In this document: positions 33,781-42,891 of the stretch, in pieces
How the letters are laid out: each line of letters begins with the position of its first letter
Position numbering within the stretch: the stretch's first letter is position 1
Assembly (NCBI RefSeq): GCF_001021505.1
Contig: NZ_LDPO01000024.1
Span: 1-64,000, forward strand
DNA from: Mycolicibacter heraklionensis
Lineage (GTDB): Bacteria > Actinomycetota > Actinomycetes > Mycobacteriales > Mycobacteriaceae
Direction: 5' to 3'
DNA: 64,000 bases
Translations under genes and position numbers: made by a program
The notes under the pieces: generated by a model
Seen by the model: the letters and a program-made list of their open reading frames with translations, nothing else
What the model was told of the DNA's origin: nothing
Databases searched by the model: none

Positions 33781-34784
33781 GGCCCGCCCGGCCGATGGAT
33801 CCGCGGAATCGCGACCGGCATGGTGGGCGCAGATGCCTCCGACACCGCCCGGTTGGGGCCCGGCCGGCCCGGCGCTCCGGCGGCGGGCCCCCGCCGGACG
33901 GGAGGCCTGCCGATGGGAACCTGCTGCCGGGGAGCCATGAACTGCACCGTCGGCGCCGACGCGGCCCGCACCTCACGGTCGAGCTCGGCGTCGACGGCGC
34001 GCTCATCGGGCACCTGGGGCCGGCCCGCGATCGCGTCCTGCAACCAGAGCTTGGCCGCAATCGCCGGGCGGCGCAGCCGGCGCTCGCGCTCCAGCGCACG
34101 GTGCATCCGGTCCCGACGAGTCAGGTAGCGCCAGCGGGCCCAGGGCGCGTGCGGCCGCGACAACCGCACCGCGCCCACCACCAGCAGCGGAAAGAAGAAC
34201 ATCCCGATCAATCCGGTCCACACCTTGCCTTTCAACAACACCATCACGCCCAGCGGCAACGCCATCACCAGGCTGGCGATCACACCCGCGTGGATCAGCG
34301 GCGACGAGGTGTCGTGCCACGTCGACAGCACAAATGTCAGCGGATGAAAGCCCAGCACCAAGAGGCCGGTGACCGCGGCGGCGGCGAACACGGCGTCCAC
34401 CGAGGCACGGCCGTCCTCCTCCCAGTACACGTCGGACAAATGCAGGATCAGCGCGTACTCGTCGAGCACCAGCGCCGCTCCGATCCCGAACGCTATCGCG
34501 GCCAGGCTGAACGCCGGCTCGTGCGCGTTCGGCCCGGCGGCCACCAGGGTCACCCCGGCGACCATCACCAACACCACCCCGAAGACCACGTGGTGGATGT
34601 GCTTGGACCCGAAGTGCAGATTGCGTGGCTGCCACCAGCGGGGCGGACGGGGGTTGTCGGCTTGGCTGCGGATGTAGCGCACCACCGAGCGGGTCACCAG
34701 AAACGTCACCAGGAAGGCCAGCAGACAGCACAGCAATGGCAGTCTGCCACGGCCGATGATGTCGTCGCGGAACCATTCCAGCAC
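33771..34784 (-). CDS. Conserved integral membrane protein (Rv2180c-like)
   Basis: A 337-residue protein with about six hydrophobic helices in the first 240 residues. A HIHHVVFGVVLVMVAGV stretch and an ALVLDEYALILHLSDVYW segment with conserved acidic and His residues suggest a membrane enzyme or metal-binding protein. The C-terminal 100 residues are basic and Pro-rich (REVRAASAPTVQFMAP) and probably cytoplasmic. Function is unknown to me. It overlaps the RNase AS gene and diverges from the GT87 gene. Confidence 0.82.
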   Translation of the reverse strand: MLEWFRDDIIGRGRLPLLCCLLAFLVTFLVTRSVVRYIRSQADNPRPPRWWQPRNLHFGSKHIHHVVFGVVLVMVAGVTLVAAGPNAHEPAFSLAAIAFGIGAALVLDEYALILHLSDVYWEEDGRASVDAVFAAAAVTGLLVLGFHPLTFVLSTWHDTSSPLIHAGVIASLVMALPLGVMVLLKGKVWTGLIGMFFFPLLVVGAVRLSRPHAPWARWRYLTRRDRMHRALERERRLRRPAIAAKLWLQDAIAGRPQVPDERAVDAELDREVRAASAPTVQFMAPRQQVPIGRPPVRRGPAAGAPGRPGPNRAVSEASAPTMPVAIPRIHRPGGPWQ

Positions 34785-34877
34785 CTAATGCAACGTACGC
34801 CCTCGCGGCACACCACGCCCGGATCGCCACAGGCGTGCCTCGGTATAACGTCGCTACCCGATAGGCTGTGCTGCGAC

Positions 34878-36173
34878 ATGACTACATCGCGGCCGCCCGA
34901 CCCGGGCCGTCGGCACGGGGGCATCAGCGGTTGGGCCGTTTGGTGGATCTTCACGCTGCTGACGGTTGCGGCTCTGGGCTACACGACGTGGCGGGCGCTG
35001 GGCAGCACGCCGTACCACATCGACGTCGACGTCTACCGGATGGCGGCACAGGCCTGGCGTGCGGGCCGACCGCTCTACGGCGAGGACTGGTTCCAAACCC
35101 AGATCGACGGGACGGTGCTGCCGTTCACCTATCCCCCGATCGCCGCGGTGTTGTTCGCCCCCCTTACCTGGGTGTCGCTGGGCACCGCGACCGCCGCGCT
35201 GACCATCCTCTCGACGCTGCTTCTGGTGGTCTCGATCACCATCGTGCTCACCGGCCTGGGGGTCCGCTTCGACGCGCGGCCCGGCAGCGGGCCGGACTGG
35301 TGGCACCGCGGTGTGGTGGCCGCAGCGATCGTGGCGGCGTCCATCTGGTTGGACGCCGAACCGATCTGGGCCAACTTCGACTTCGGCCAGGTCAATGCGG
35401 TGTTGATGACGCTGGTGATCGCCGACTGTGTGCCACGGCGCACCTACTGGCCGCGCGGCGCGCTGCTGGGTGTCGCGGTGGCGCTGAAGCTGACCCCGGC
35501 GGTGTTCCTGCTCTACTTCCTGTTACGCCGCGACAGGCGCGCCGCGATGACCACCGTGGTGTCGTTCCTGGCGGCGACCTTGGTGGGGTTCGCGATGGCC
35601 TGGAGCGACTCCTGGCAGTACTGGACGCACACCGTCCGCGACACCGACCGCATCGGTGGGGCGAGCCTGAACACCAACCAGAACCTGGCCGGCGCGCTGG
35701 CTCGGCTGCCGCTGGACGACCACGTGCGCTCCGTGCTGTGGCTGGCGGGTTGCCTGCTGGTGCTCGCGGCGATGTGGTGGGCGGCCCGGCAGGTGATCGC
35801 CGCCGGTGAGCCGATCTTGGCGCTGGTCTGCGTGGCACTGTTCGGGTTGGTGGTCTCACCGGTGTCGTGGTCGCACCATTGGGTGTGGATGCTGCCGGCC
35901 GTGGTGGTGACGGCGGTGGTGGCCTACCGGCATCGAGCGGTCGGGCTGGGCGTGCTCAGTGTGGCGGGGGTGGCGCTGATGATGCGCAGTCCGATCGAGT
36001 TGCTGCCCGAACATCACGAGGCCGGCGCGGCGTGGTGGCGCCAACTGGCCGGGACGTCCTACGTGTGGTGGGCGCTGGCGATGATCGTCACGGCCGGCGC
36101 GACGCTGCGGCCCGGCCCCCGGACGAGTCCGGATCAGCCCGCCGCGGTCTCCGGAAACCGGGCAACCGGCTGA
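34878..36173 (+). CDS. Alpha-(1->2) mannosyltransferase, GT87 (Rv2181-like)
   Basis: A 431-residue polytopic membrane protein with about ten helices. The first extracytoplasmic loop contains PYHIDVDVYRMAAQAWRAGRPLY, the Asp-bearing motif typical of GT87 mannosyltransferases. FTYPPIAAVLFAPL, GQVNAVLMTLVIAD, LLGVAVALKLTPAVFLLY and NLAGAL are further family signatures. Rv2181 adds the alpha-1,2-mannose branches of lipomannan/LAM using polyprenyl-phosphate-mannose. The start at ATG 34878 gives a length close to the family; the frame is open much further upstream. It overlaps the convergent acyltransferase gene by 40 bp. Confidence 0.92.
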   Translation: MTTSRPPDPGRRHGGISGWAVWWIFTLLTVAALGYTTWRALGSTPYHIDVDVYRMAAQAWRAGRPLYGEDWFQTQIDGTVLPFTYPPIAAVLFAPLTWVSLGTATAALTILSTLLLVVSITIVLTGLGVRFDARPGSGPDWWHRGVVAAAIVAASIWLDAEPIWANFDFGQVNAVLMTLVIADCVPRRTYWPRGALLGVAVALKLTPAVFLLYFLLRRDRRAAMTTVVSFLAATLVGFAMAWSDSWQYWTHTVRDTDRIGGASLNTNQNLAGALARLPLDDHVRSVLWLAGCLLVLAAMWWAARQVIAAGEPILALVCVALFGLVVSPVSWSHHWVWMLPAVVVTAVVAYRHRAVGLGVLSVAGVALMMRSPIELLPEHHEAGAAWWRQLAGTSYVWWALAMIVTAGATLRPGPRTSPDQPAAVSGNRATG

Positions 36174-36868
36174 CCCGTTGCCCCGTCCTGTTGCGGGACA
36201 CCGTTTTTGACGCTGGCGGCGTAGATGTCGACGTATTCCTGGCCGGACAGCCGCATCAGCTCGTAGATCACCTCGTCGGTGACAGCACGTTCGATGAAGC
36301 GGTTGTCGGCCATCCCCTCGAAACGGGAGAAGTCCATCGGCTCGCCGAAGCGGACCGTGACCCGGCCGAAGCGCAGCATTTTGGTGCCGGGCGGGTTGAC
36401 GACGTTGGTACCGACCATCACGACCGGGATCACCGGGACGCCGGTGTGCAGCGCGAGCCGGGCCAGTCCGGTCTTGCCCTTGTACAGCCGGCCGTCGGGC
36501 GAGCGGGTGCCCTCGGGATAGATACCGAGCAGCTTGCCCTGCGCCAGGATCCGCTGGGCGGTGGTCAGCGCGGCCTGCGCGGCGTCAGAGTCGTTGCGGT
36601 CGATGGGAACCTGCCCGACTGCGGTGTAGAACGCGCGAGTCAGCCAGCCCTTGATCCCGGTGCCGGTGAAGTATTCCGACTTGGCCAGGAAGGTGATCCG
36701 CCGGCGCACCACCAGTGGCAGATAGAAGCTGTCCATGACGGCCAGGTGATTGCTGGCCAGGATGGCCGCACCCTCGTCAGGGATGTTCTCCAGGCCCTCG
36801 ACTTTCGGCCGCCCGATCAGAGCCAGCAGAGGCCCGAAGAAGACGTACTTGACCAACCAGTACCACAT
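36134..36868 (-). CDS. 1-acyl-glycerol-3-phosphate acyltransferase family protein (Rv2182c-like)
   Basis: A 244-residue PlsC-type acyltransferase. The NHLAVMDS box supplies the HX4D catalytic pair (about residues 41-46), a VPIDRND block follows, and YPEGTRSPDG is the substrate-phosphate box. Such enzymes make phosphatidic acid for phospholipid synthesis, consistent with the PIM/LAM neighbourhood. The start MWYWLVKYVFFGPL forms a membrane-associated helix. Confidence 0.92.
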   Translation of the reverse strand: MWYWLVKYVFFGPLLALIGRPKVEGLENIPDEGAAILASNHLAVMDSFYLPLVVRRRITFLAKSEYFTGTGIKGWLTRAFYTAVGQVPIDRNDSDAAQAALTTAQRILAQGKLLGIYPEGTRSPDGRLYKGKTGLARLALHTGVPVIPVVMVGTNVVNPPGTKMLRFGRVTVRFGEPMDFSRFEGMADNRFIERAVTDEVIYELMRLSGQEYVDIYAASVKNGVPQQDGATGQPVARFPETAAG

Positions 36869-36993
36869 GGCCCCTCCCTCCTACCCCGACTCGGCGGCCG
36901 TGTTCGCGCCAACTTTACCGACCGGGCGTGGCTAGGGCCACACGGTGATTCGTCACAGCGCGAATTCCGTGGAATTCCTCAGCTTTCGGTCTT

Positions 36994-37389
36994 TCAGGTT
37001 TCGGTTTCGATGGTGACCGGAATGGGTTCATAGCTGGGCCGGGCCGGCGGCTGCCCGCCACCACCGTCTCCGCCGGGCGGGCCGGGGTCGGGCGGGCGTG
37101 GCGCCCCGCCCGTCGGGTCGGCCTCCCCCACCACCGCGCGGATCACCTCATACAGCGCGACGCTGTGCTCGGCGACGATGGTGAGCAGCGGATGTTCTTC
37201 CCCGGTTACCAGCGCTGCCAGGGCGCACACCGGGCACCACACCTGTTGGCATTTGCCCGGGCCGTCACCGGCGGCCACCAGCAGCGCCGCGGCACGCACC
37301 GCCGGGTCGAGTCGATCCAGGATCGCCTGGGCGAGCTTGCGCAGCTCGGGCCCGAGTTCACCCAGATCCGGGTGCGCGCCAGCGTTCAA
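36994..37389 (-). CDS. Small Cys-containing protein, partner of ArsA-like ATPase (Rv2183c-like)
   Basis: A 131-residue protein with a helical N-terminal half. GKCQQVWCPVCALAALVTGEEH holds three Cys residues, a possible metal or redox site. The C-terminus is Pro/Gly-rich and disordered (GPPGGDGGGGQPPARPS). Its start overlaps the stop of the ArsA-like gene by 4 bp, so the two are translationally coupled and probably work together. No function is known to me. Confidence 0.8.
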   Translation of the reverse strand: MNAGAHPDLGELGPELRKLAQAILDRLDPAVRAAALLVAAGDGPGKCQQVWCPVCALAALVTGEEHPLLTIVAEHSVALYEVIRAVVGEADPTGGAPRPPDPGPPGGDGGGGQPPARPSYEPIPVTIETET

Positions 37390-38681
37390 CGTCGCACCTC
37401 CTCATCGCCAGTCACCGGCCACACGTCCGGATCCGGCCGGAAGCGCACCGTCAGTTCGCTGCCACGCAGCGTTGCGTCCACGACCGTGCACCGCCGCAGC
37501 ACCGACGCCAACCGAACCCGACGTCGGGTGCCACCTGCACCGATGATCAGATCGTCTCCGGATCGCCCCAGGCTCAGCGCACCGGAATCGACCTGGGGTA
37601 ACTCTAGCCGCAGTCGATACACCGCCCCCAGCCCGGAACCGGACTCCCGGTCGACCACCGGCCGCACCGGACCCGGTGGCGCCGACCCGTCGCGGCGGCG
37701 GCTGTTCGCGAGCAGATCACCCAGCGCCTTGGGGCCGATCGGCTCACCCGCCAGGTGCGGGACCAGCACCATCGCCACATCGCCGATGGCGCGGTCGACC
37801 TCTTCGAGGACACTGCTCTGTTCACCGATCCGCTCGGCGTACCAGTCGAACGCGGGGTGGGCCGGCAGGTTGGTGTAGACGTACGAATCGTCCTGCAACA
37901 AAATCTGATTGACGATCAGCTCTGCGACCCGAACACCCGTCAGCGACAGCGCCCCCAGGGTCCGGATGGCTTCGGCGGCCACCACGCGCTCGGCGGTCAG
38001 CACCAGGTGCGCCGCGACCGTCGTCTCATCGGTCAGCCGCTCGGCAAGCCGCTCGGCGGCGCGGCTGATCCGCTCGATCAGCTCGACCAGGGCGGTCGAC
38101 CGGGGGTCCTCGGTTCCGCTGAGCCGACGGTGCCGCGGCCAGGACCGCTCGGCGTAGAGCGCCACGGTCGCCGGCAGGGTCAGCATCCGCATCGCATCGG
38201 CGGTCGACGCGCAGTCGACGACGACCCGGTCCCATTGCCCACTGTCTGCGAGTTCGCCGACCTCGTGCAGGCCCAGCACCTCCTGGACACCGGGAAGCGC
38301 CGAAAGTTCTTCGGGCGCAACGCTGCCCAGATCCGACTCCGGGAACCGTGCGGCCAAGACGTCGACCACGCCGGCCCAGTGCCGCTCAAGCAGAGCCAGC
38401 GTGTCCAGCGCCAGGACGTCCAAGCGCCCACCGCCGGCTCCGGCGTCATCGACGGCCACCGGGATGGGGTCCCGGTCACCGCTGGGGGGCACCGGCAGGC
38501 CGAGCACGTCCCCGACCGAATGGGCCTGGTCGGTGGAGATCAGCAGCACCCGGTCTCCAGCGCATGCCAACGAGACAGCGGTCGCCGCCGCACACGTGGA
38601 CTTGCCTACGCCGCCCTTGCCGACGAACAGACTGATCGCAGCCACCGGGAGCGCGGCCGTTCCTGCCTCAGGCGGCCTCAC
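37386..38681 (-). CDS. ArsA/GET3-like P-loop ATPase (Rv2184c-like)
   Basis: A 431-residue ATPase of the SIMIBI class. The deviant Walker A motif FVGKGGVGKSTCAAATA (about residues 18-34) and the switch-like STDQAHSVGDVLGLPV are typical of ArsA/Get3 proteins. DRVVVDCASTADAMRMLTLP corresponds to Walker B/switch II. LIVNQILLQDDSYVY precedes a C-terminal domain ending in a beta-rich module. Cys ligands of true arsenite pumps are not evident, so a protein-targeting or chaperone role is more likely than arsenic transport; this is inference. It is coupled to the small Cys protein and to an SRPBCC protein. Confidence 0.85.
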   Translation of the reverse strand: MRPPEAGTAALPVAAISLFVGKGGVGKSTCAAATAVSLACAGDRVLLISTDQAHSVGDVLGLPVPPSGDRDPIPVAVDDAGAGGGRLDVLALDTLALLERHWAGVVDVLAARFPESDLGSVAPEELSALPGVQEVLGLHEVGELADSGQWDRVVVDCASTADAMRMLTLPATVALYAERSWPRHRRLSGTEDPRSTALVELIERISRAAERLAERLTDETTVAAHLVLTAERVVAAEAIRTLGALSLTGVRVAELIVNQILLQDDSYVYTNLPAHPAFDWYAERIGEQSSVLEEVDRAIGDVAMVLVPHLAGEPIGPKALGDLLANSRRRDGSAPPGPVRPVVDRESGSGLGAVYRLRLELPQVDSGALSLGRSGDDLIIGAGGTRRRVRLASVLRRCTVVDATLRGSELTVRFRPDPDVWPVTGDEEVRR

Positions 38682-39115
38682 TCAGCCTCTGCTCGCTTCT
38701 TCAGGTCCTTCAGTGCGGTGTCGGTCAGCCGCCGCTCCGCTTTGCGCTTGAGCAGGCCGATCATCGGAATCATCAGATCCACCGACAACTCGTATAGAAC
38801 CTCGGTTCCGGATCCCTTGGGCGTCAGGCGATATTCGCCGTTGAGGGCTTTCAGGAGCGAACTCGACGCCAAGGACCAGCGCACCGATCGACGGTCCGCC
38901 GACCAGTCGTAGTCCAGCACCATGGTGTCCTTGATCACGGCTGCGTCGAGCACCAGCCGCGCCACCTTCGGGTAACCGTCGGCATCGGTTTCGAGTACTT
39001 CGGCCTCGGTGTACTCCGAGACCCAGTCGGGGTAAGCGCCGATGTCGGCGATCACCTTCATCACCGTGTCCGGATCCGCCGCGATGTAGATCGTCTGAGC
39101 TGTCTTATCCGCCAC
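38678..39115 (-). CDS. SRPBCC/polyketide cyclase-like protein (Rv2185c-like)
   Basis: A 145-residue START/Bet v 1-like protein. It begins MADKTAQTIYIAADPDTVMKVIADI, with YPDWVSEYTEAEVLETDADGYP and a hydrophobic cavity-forming beta sheet to VLYELSVDLMIPMIG. Members bind lipids or other hydrophobic ligands. The stop overlaps the ArsA-like start by 4 bp. The position between LAM enzymes and FadD15 suggests a lipid-related role, which is inference. Confidence 0.85.
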   Translation of the reverse strand: MADKTAQTIYIAADPDTVMKVIADIGAYPDWVSEYTEAEVLETDADGYPKVARLVLDAAVIKDTMVLDYDWSADRRSVRWSLASSSLLKALNGEYRLTPKGSGTEVLYELSVDLMIPMIGLLKRKAERRLTDTALKDLKKRAEAE

Positions 39116-39195
39116 GTACTTACTTCCCTAACTCGCTCGCGCCTGCCGCCGGCCCTCGGCAGAGACGGTACCTCGCCGGCCCCGGCGAAGCCGGG

Positions 39196-39600
39196 TCAAC
39201 TGACGGCGATCGGAGGGACCCCCACCGGCCGGGAACGCTCAAGGCGGTCCTTGACTTCGAAGGCCATCCGCTTGCCGGCCACCCGGCGGCGGTGGTTCAG
39301 CTTCGCCAGGTTCAGCCGGGCCAGCTGCCGGCCGGTCACACCGGTGGGTTCGGCATGCAGGAAGTAGTGCAGCAGTACGCCGTCGAGCATCGGCTCCAGC
39401 CAGATCTCCATAGTGCCGGTCAGCGGCCCGCTCACCGTCCACCGAATGCCCTTGTCGGCGCGATCCTCGACCACCTGCAGCTGCAGGTCGGGCCACCACC
39501 GCTGCCAACTCGACGGGTCGCCGACTGCCGCGCCGACCTGTTCGCCGGAAGCGGCGACGAACGTCTCGTCGGCAACCTGGATACTGTTCATGGCCCGCAA
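39196..39600 (-). CDS. SRPBCC-family protein (Rv2186c-like)
   Basis: A 134-residue protein of the same fold class as its neighbour. MNSIQVADETFVAASGEQVGAAVGDPSSWQRWWPDLQL is followed by GPLTGTMEIWLEPMLDGVLLHYFLHAE and a basic C-terminus (NHRRRVAGKRMAFEVKDRLE). Starts are possible at 39600 or the next in-frame ATG at 39591. It diverges from fadD15 over 171 bp. Confidence 0.82.
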   Translation of the reverse strand: MRAMNSIQVADETFVAASGEQVGAAVGDPSSWQRWWPDLQLQVVEDRADKGIRWTVSGPLTGTMEIWLEPMLDGVLLHYFLHAEPTGVTGRQLARLNLAKLNHRRRVAGKRMAFEVKDRLERSRPVGVPPIAVS

Positions 39601-39771
39601 GCGTATCGAATACGTTTGCTGAACAAACCTCCGCTATCACTGCTGCGGGCCGCTGCCGGGGCTCAATCTCTCCCGGTGGGTGAACCGCAACGTGAACACC
39701 GTCACGCTCATCATCAGGCGGCGACTAGGCTGAGCGGATCGACACCCAGGTTGGCAAGAGAGGTCATCGCA

Positions 39772-41574
39772 ATGCGTGAGTTCAGTGTTCCCGCGCCGTT
39801 CACCGTCGAGGAGCACGACAACGTCGCCGCGGTCGTCTTCGAGCACGAGCGCAACAGTCCCGACTTCGTCATCTACCAGCGTCTCGTCGACGGGGTCTGG
39901 ACGGATGTCACCTGTGCCACCGCCGCCGCGCAGATCCGTTCGGCCGCGCTGGGCCTGATCAGCCAGGGCGTGGCGGCCGGCGACCGGCTGGTCATCTTCT
40001 CGGCGACACGCTACGAGTGGGCCATCCTGGACTACGCGATCCTGTCCATCGGCGCGGTGACCGTACCGATCTACGAAACGTCGTCGGCCGAGCAGGTCCG
40101 GTGGGTGATGCAGGACTCCAGCGCGGTGGTGGCGTTCGCCGAAACCGACGCCCACGCCAAGATCGTCAACGAACTCGCCGGCGACCTGCCCGCGCTGCGG
40201 CGGGTGCTGACCATCGACGGCTCGGGCCCCCAGGCCCTCGACGAGCTCAGCGAGGCCGCCACCGGCCAAGACCCGGTACAGCTCACCGCGCGGATCGACG
40301 CGCTGCGGGCCACCGACGCGGCGACGCTGATCTACACCTCGGGCACCACCGGGCGGCCCAAGGGCTGCCAGCTCACCCACTCCAACATCCTCCACGAGCT
40401 GCGCGGCACGCAGGCTGCGCTGCCGACCCTGCTGGCTCCCGGCCAGCGCCTGCTGGTCTTCCTGCCGCTGGCGCACGTCCTGGCCCGCGCACTGAGCATC
40501 GCGGCCTTCGCCAACAAGGTGACGGTCGGGTTCACCAGTGACATCAAGAACCTGGTGCCGATGTTCTCGGTGTTCAAGCCAACGGTGGTGGTCTCGGTAC
40601 CGCGGGTGTTCGAGAAGGTGTACAACACCGCCGCCCAGAACGCCGCCAACGACGGCAAGGGCCGCATCTTCGAGATCGCGGCCCAGACCGCGGTGGACTG
40701 GAGCGAGGCCATCGATCACGGCGGGCCGGGCCTGTTGCTGCGCGCCAAGCACGCCCTGTTCGACAAGCTCGTCTATCACAAGTTGCGTACGGCGCTGGGC
40801 GGCAACTGCCGCGCCTCGGTCTCCGGTGGTGCGCCGCTGGGCGAACGGCTGGGCCACTTCTACCGTGGTGTCGGCCTGTCCATCTACGAGGGCTACGGGC
40901 TGACCGAGACCACCGCCGCCATCACCGTCAACCCGGTCAGTGGCATGAAGGTGGGGACCGTCGGAAAGCTGGTGCCCGGCAACAGCATGCGCGTCGCCGA
41001 AGACGGCGAGTTGCTGGTGCGCGGCGGCGTGGTGTTCAACGGCTACTGGCGCAACGAGCAGGCCACCGCCGATGCGTTCACCGACGGCTGGTTCCGGACC
41101 GGCGACCTGGCCCACATCGACGCCGACGGTTACCTGAAGATCACCGGCCGTAAGAAGGAGATCATCGTCACCGCCGGCGGCAAGAACGTCGCCCCCGCGG
41201 TGCTCGAGGACCAGCTGCGCGCGCACCCGCTGATCAGCCAGGCGATGGTCGTCGGTGACGCCAAGCCGTTCATCGGCGCGCTGATCACCATCGACCCGGA
41301 GGCCATCGAGGGCTGGAAGCAGCGCAACAGCAAGGCCGACACCGCCACGGTGGCCGACTTGACGACCGACCCCGACCTGATCGCCGAGGTGGACGCGGCC
41401 GTCAAGCAGGCCAATCTGGCGGTCTCGCACGCCGAGTCGATCCGAAAGTTCCAGATCCTGCCGGTCGACTTCACCGAGGCCACCGGCGAGCTGACGCCCA
41501 CGATGAAGGTGAAGCGCAACGTGGTCGCGGAGAAGTTCGCCGACGCGATCGAGGCGATCTACGCCAAGGGCTGA
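39772..41574 (+). CDS. fadD15: Long-chain fatty-acid--CoA ligase FadD15
   Basis: A 600-residue ANL-superfamily enzyme, the same length as FadD15 of M. tuberculosis by memory. The phosphate-binding motif LIYTSGTTGRPKGCQLTH, SGGAPLGERL, YEGYGLTETTAAITVN, GWFRTGDLAHIDADGYL and the hinge region KITGRKKEIIVTAGGKNVAPA (shown split across the A8 motif), plus a C-terminal Lys in TPTMKVKRN, are all intact. It activates long-chain fatty acids as acyl-AMP and forms the CoA thioester. The ATG at 39772 follows GAGAGG. Two palindromic elements start directly after its stop codon. Confidence 0.95.
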   Translation: MREFSVPAPFTVEEHDNVAAVVFEHERNSPDFVIYQRLVDGVWTDVTCATAAAQIRSAALGLISQGVAAGDRLVIFSATRYEWAILDYAILSIGAVTVPIYETSSAEQVRWVMQDSSAVVAFAETDAHAKIVNELAGDLPALRRVLTIDGSGPQALDELSEAATGQDPVQLTARIDALRATDAATLIYTSGTTGRPKGCQLTHSNILHELRGTQAALPTLLAPGQRLLVFLPLAHVLARALSIAAFANKVTVGFTSDIKNLVPMFSVFKPTVVVSVPRVFEKVYNTAAQNAANDGKGRIFEIAAQTAVDWSEAIDHGGPGLLLRAKHALFDKLVYHKLRTALGGNCRASVSGGAPLGERLGHFYRGVGLSIYEGYGLTETTAAITVNPVSGMKVGTVGKLVPGNSMRVAEDGELLVRGGVVFNGYWRNEQATADAFTDGWFRTGDLAHIDADGYLKITGRKKEIIVTAGGKNVAPAVLEDQLRAHPLISQAMVVGDAKPFIGALITIDPEAIEGWKQRNSKADTATVADLTTDPDLIAEVDAAVKQANLAVSHAESIRKFQILPVDFTEATGELTPTMKVKRNVVAEKFADAIEAIYAKG

Positions 41575-41688
41575 CCGGCGGTTCAGCGAGGCTCGACGAA
41601 GGAGAGCCGAAGCTGGGACCGCCGCATGAACCCGGCGGTTCAGCGAGGCTCGACGAAGGAGAGCCGAAGCTGGAACCGCCGCATGAAC
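41575..41688 (+). repeat. Two tandem 57-bp palindromic elements between fadD15 and pimB
   Basis: Two copies with a 57-bp period begin at 41576 and 41633, each starting cggcggttcagcgaggctcg. The first ends with gctgggaccgccg, the second with gctggaaccgccg, so the arms pair as CGGCGGTTC with GGACCGCCG (one wobble) or GAACCGCCG (perfect). The pair fills the gap between the convergent fadD15 and pimB stops and may act as a terminator there. The copies are the same family as those in mptA and murD. Confidence 0.92.
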
Positions 41689-41693
41689 CAGCT

Positions 41694-42836
41694 TCAGGCT
41701 TGCAGCAGGTCGGCCATCCGCCCGGCCAGGGTGTCCCAGCGCCAGTGCCCCGTCACCCATTCGCGACCGGCGGCACCCATCGCAGCGGCCCGGTCGGGGT
41801 CGGCGAGCAATCCGGCGACGGCATCACCGATCTGAGCTACGGCCCGGCCGTCGACCACCAGACCGGTCCGGTTGTGCAGGACGGTTTCGGGGGCGCCACC
41901 CGAGTTGCCGGCGACCACCGGGACGCCGGCCGCCGACGCCTCCAGGAACACGATGCCCAGACCCTCCACGTCAAGCCCGGCACCGCGGGTGCGGCACGGC
42001 ATCGCGAACACGTCGCCGAGTAAGTAGTAGGCCGGCAGCTCGGCCGCCGGAACACCGCCGGTGAAGGTCACCGCATCGGCAACCCCGCACTCGCCGGCCA
42101 GCTTGTGCAGCGTCTCGGCGTAGGGTCCGCCGCCGACGATCACCAGCGCCGCGCCGTCGACGCGTTGCCGAATCGCCGGCAGGGCCCTGATCAGCATGTC
42201 CTGGCCCTTGCGGGGTACCAGTCGCGATACGCAGACCACGGTGGGACGCTCCCCCAGCCCATGCCGGGCCCGTAGTTCGGCGCGGGCAGCGGGGTCGGGA
42301 CGGAACCGGTCGGTGTCCACTCCGGGCGGCAGATGCTCCAGCGCGGCGTCGGGGCCGAACGCCGAGGCGAAGCGCCCGCGGGTGTAGTGGCTGACGAAAG
42401 TGACGGTGTCGCAGGACTCACCGATCCGGCGCAGCACCGAGCGGGCCCCCGGCAGCATCGACCAGCCGACCTCGTGACCGTGTGTGCTGGCCACCACCCG
42501 GGTGGCGCCGGCGGCGCGCGCCCGGTTCGCCAGCAACGCCAGCGGGGCGGCCGCACCGAACCAGACGGTCTGGGCGCCCAGGTCGCCGATGAGCCGGCGC
42601 ATCCGGGAGTCGACGGCCGGGCCCGGCAACATCAGCGTGCCGGGATGGCGCACCACCTGATACCCGGCGGACTGGGCGGCCGCGTCGAAGGTGTCCGCGC
42701 CCTTCCACTGGGGCGCGTAGACCGTCACATCGTGACGAGCGTCACCGGCGATGCGGCGCACCAGCTCTTCCAGGTAGCACTGGATGCCGCCGGGGCGCGG
42801 CGGAAAATCGTTGGTTACCAGCAGGACCCGGCTCAC
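41694..42836 (-). CDS. pimB: GDP-mannose-dependent phosphatidyl-myo-inositol-monomannoside mannosyltransferase PimB'
   Basis: A 380-residue GT4 (GT-B fold) glycosyltransferase. The start SRVLLVTNDFPPRPGGIQCYLEEL is typical, followed by STHGHEVGW, VCVSRLVPRKGQDML and the donor-site EASAAGVPVVAGNSGGAPE with the conserved Glu. Rv2188c adds the second mannose to PIM1 on the cytoplasmic face. The GTG at 42836 is preferred; longer frames lack the family N-terminus. It is convergent with fadD15. Confidence 0.92.
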   Translation of the reverse strand: MSRVLLVTNDFPPRPGGIQCYLEELVRRIAGDARHDVTVYAPQWKGADTFDAAAQSAGYQVVRHPGTLMLPGPAVDSRMRRLIGDLGAQTVWFGAAAPLALLANRARAAGATRVVASTHGHEVGWSMLPGARSVLRRIGESCDTVTFVSHYTRGRFASAFGPDAALEHLPPGVDTDRFRPDPAARAELRARHGLGERPTVVCVSRLVPRKGQDMLIRALPAIRQRVDGAALVIVGGGPYAETLHKLAGECGVADAVTFTGGVPAAELPAYYLLGDVFAMPCRTRGAGLDVEGLGIVFLEASAAGVPVVAGNSGGAPETVLHNRTGLVVDGRAVAQIGDAVAGLLADPDRAAAMGAAGREWVTGHWRWDTLAGRMADLLQA

Positions 42837-42891
42837 TGCAGGGATGCTAGCGGGCTGACGATGCGGGCCGCCCGCGGCCCGGGGGTGGCGC

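Noticed and set aside
39637..41760. A 707-codon open frame antisense to fadD15
   Set aside because: Low-complexity shadow translation opposite an intact, well-recognised gene. It also runs through the palindromic repeats.
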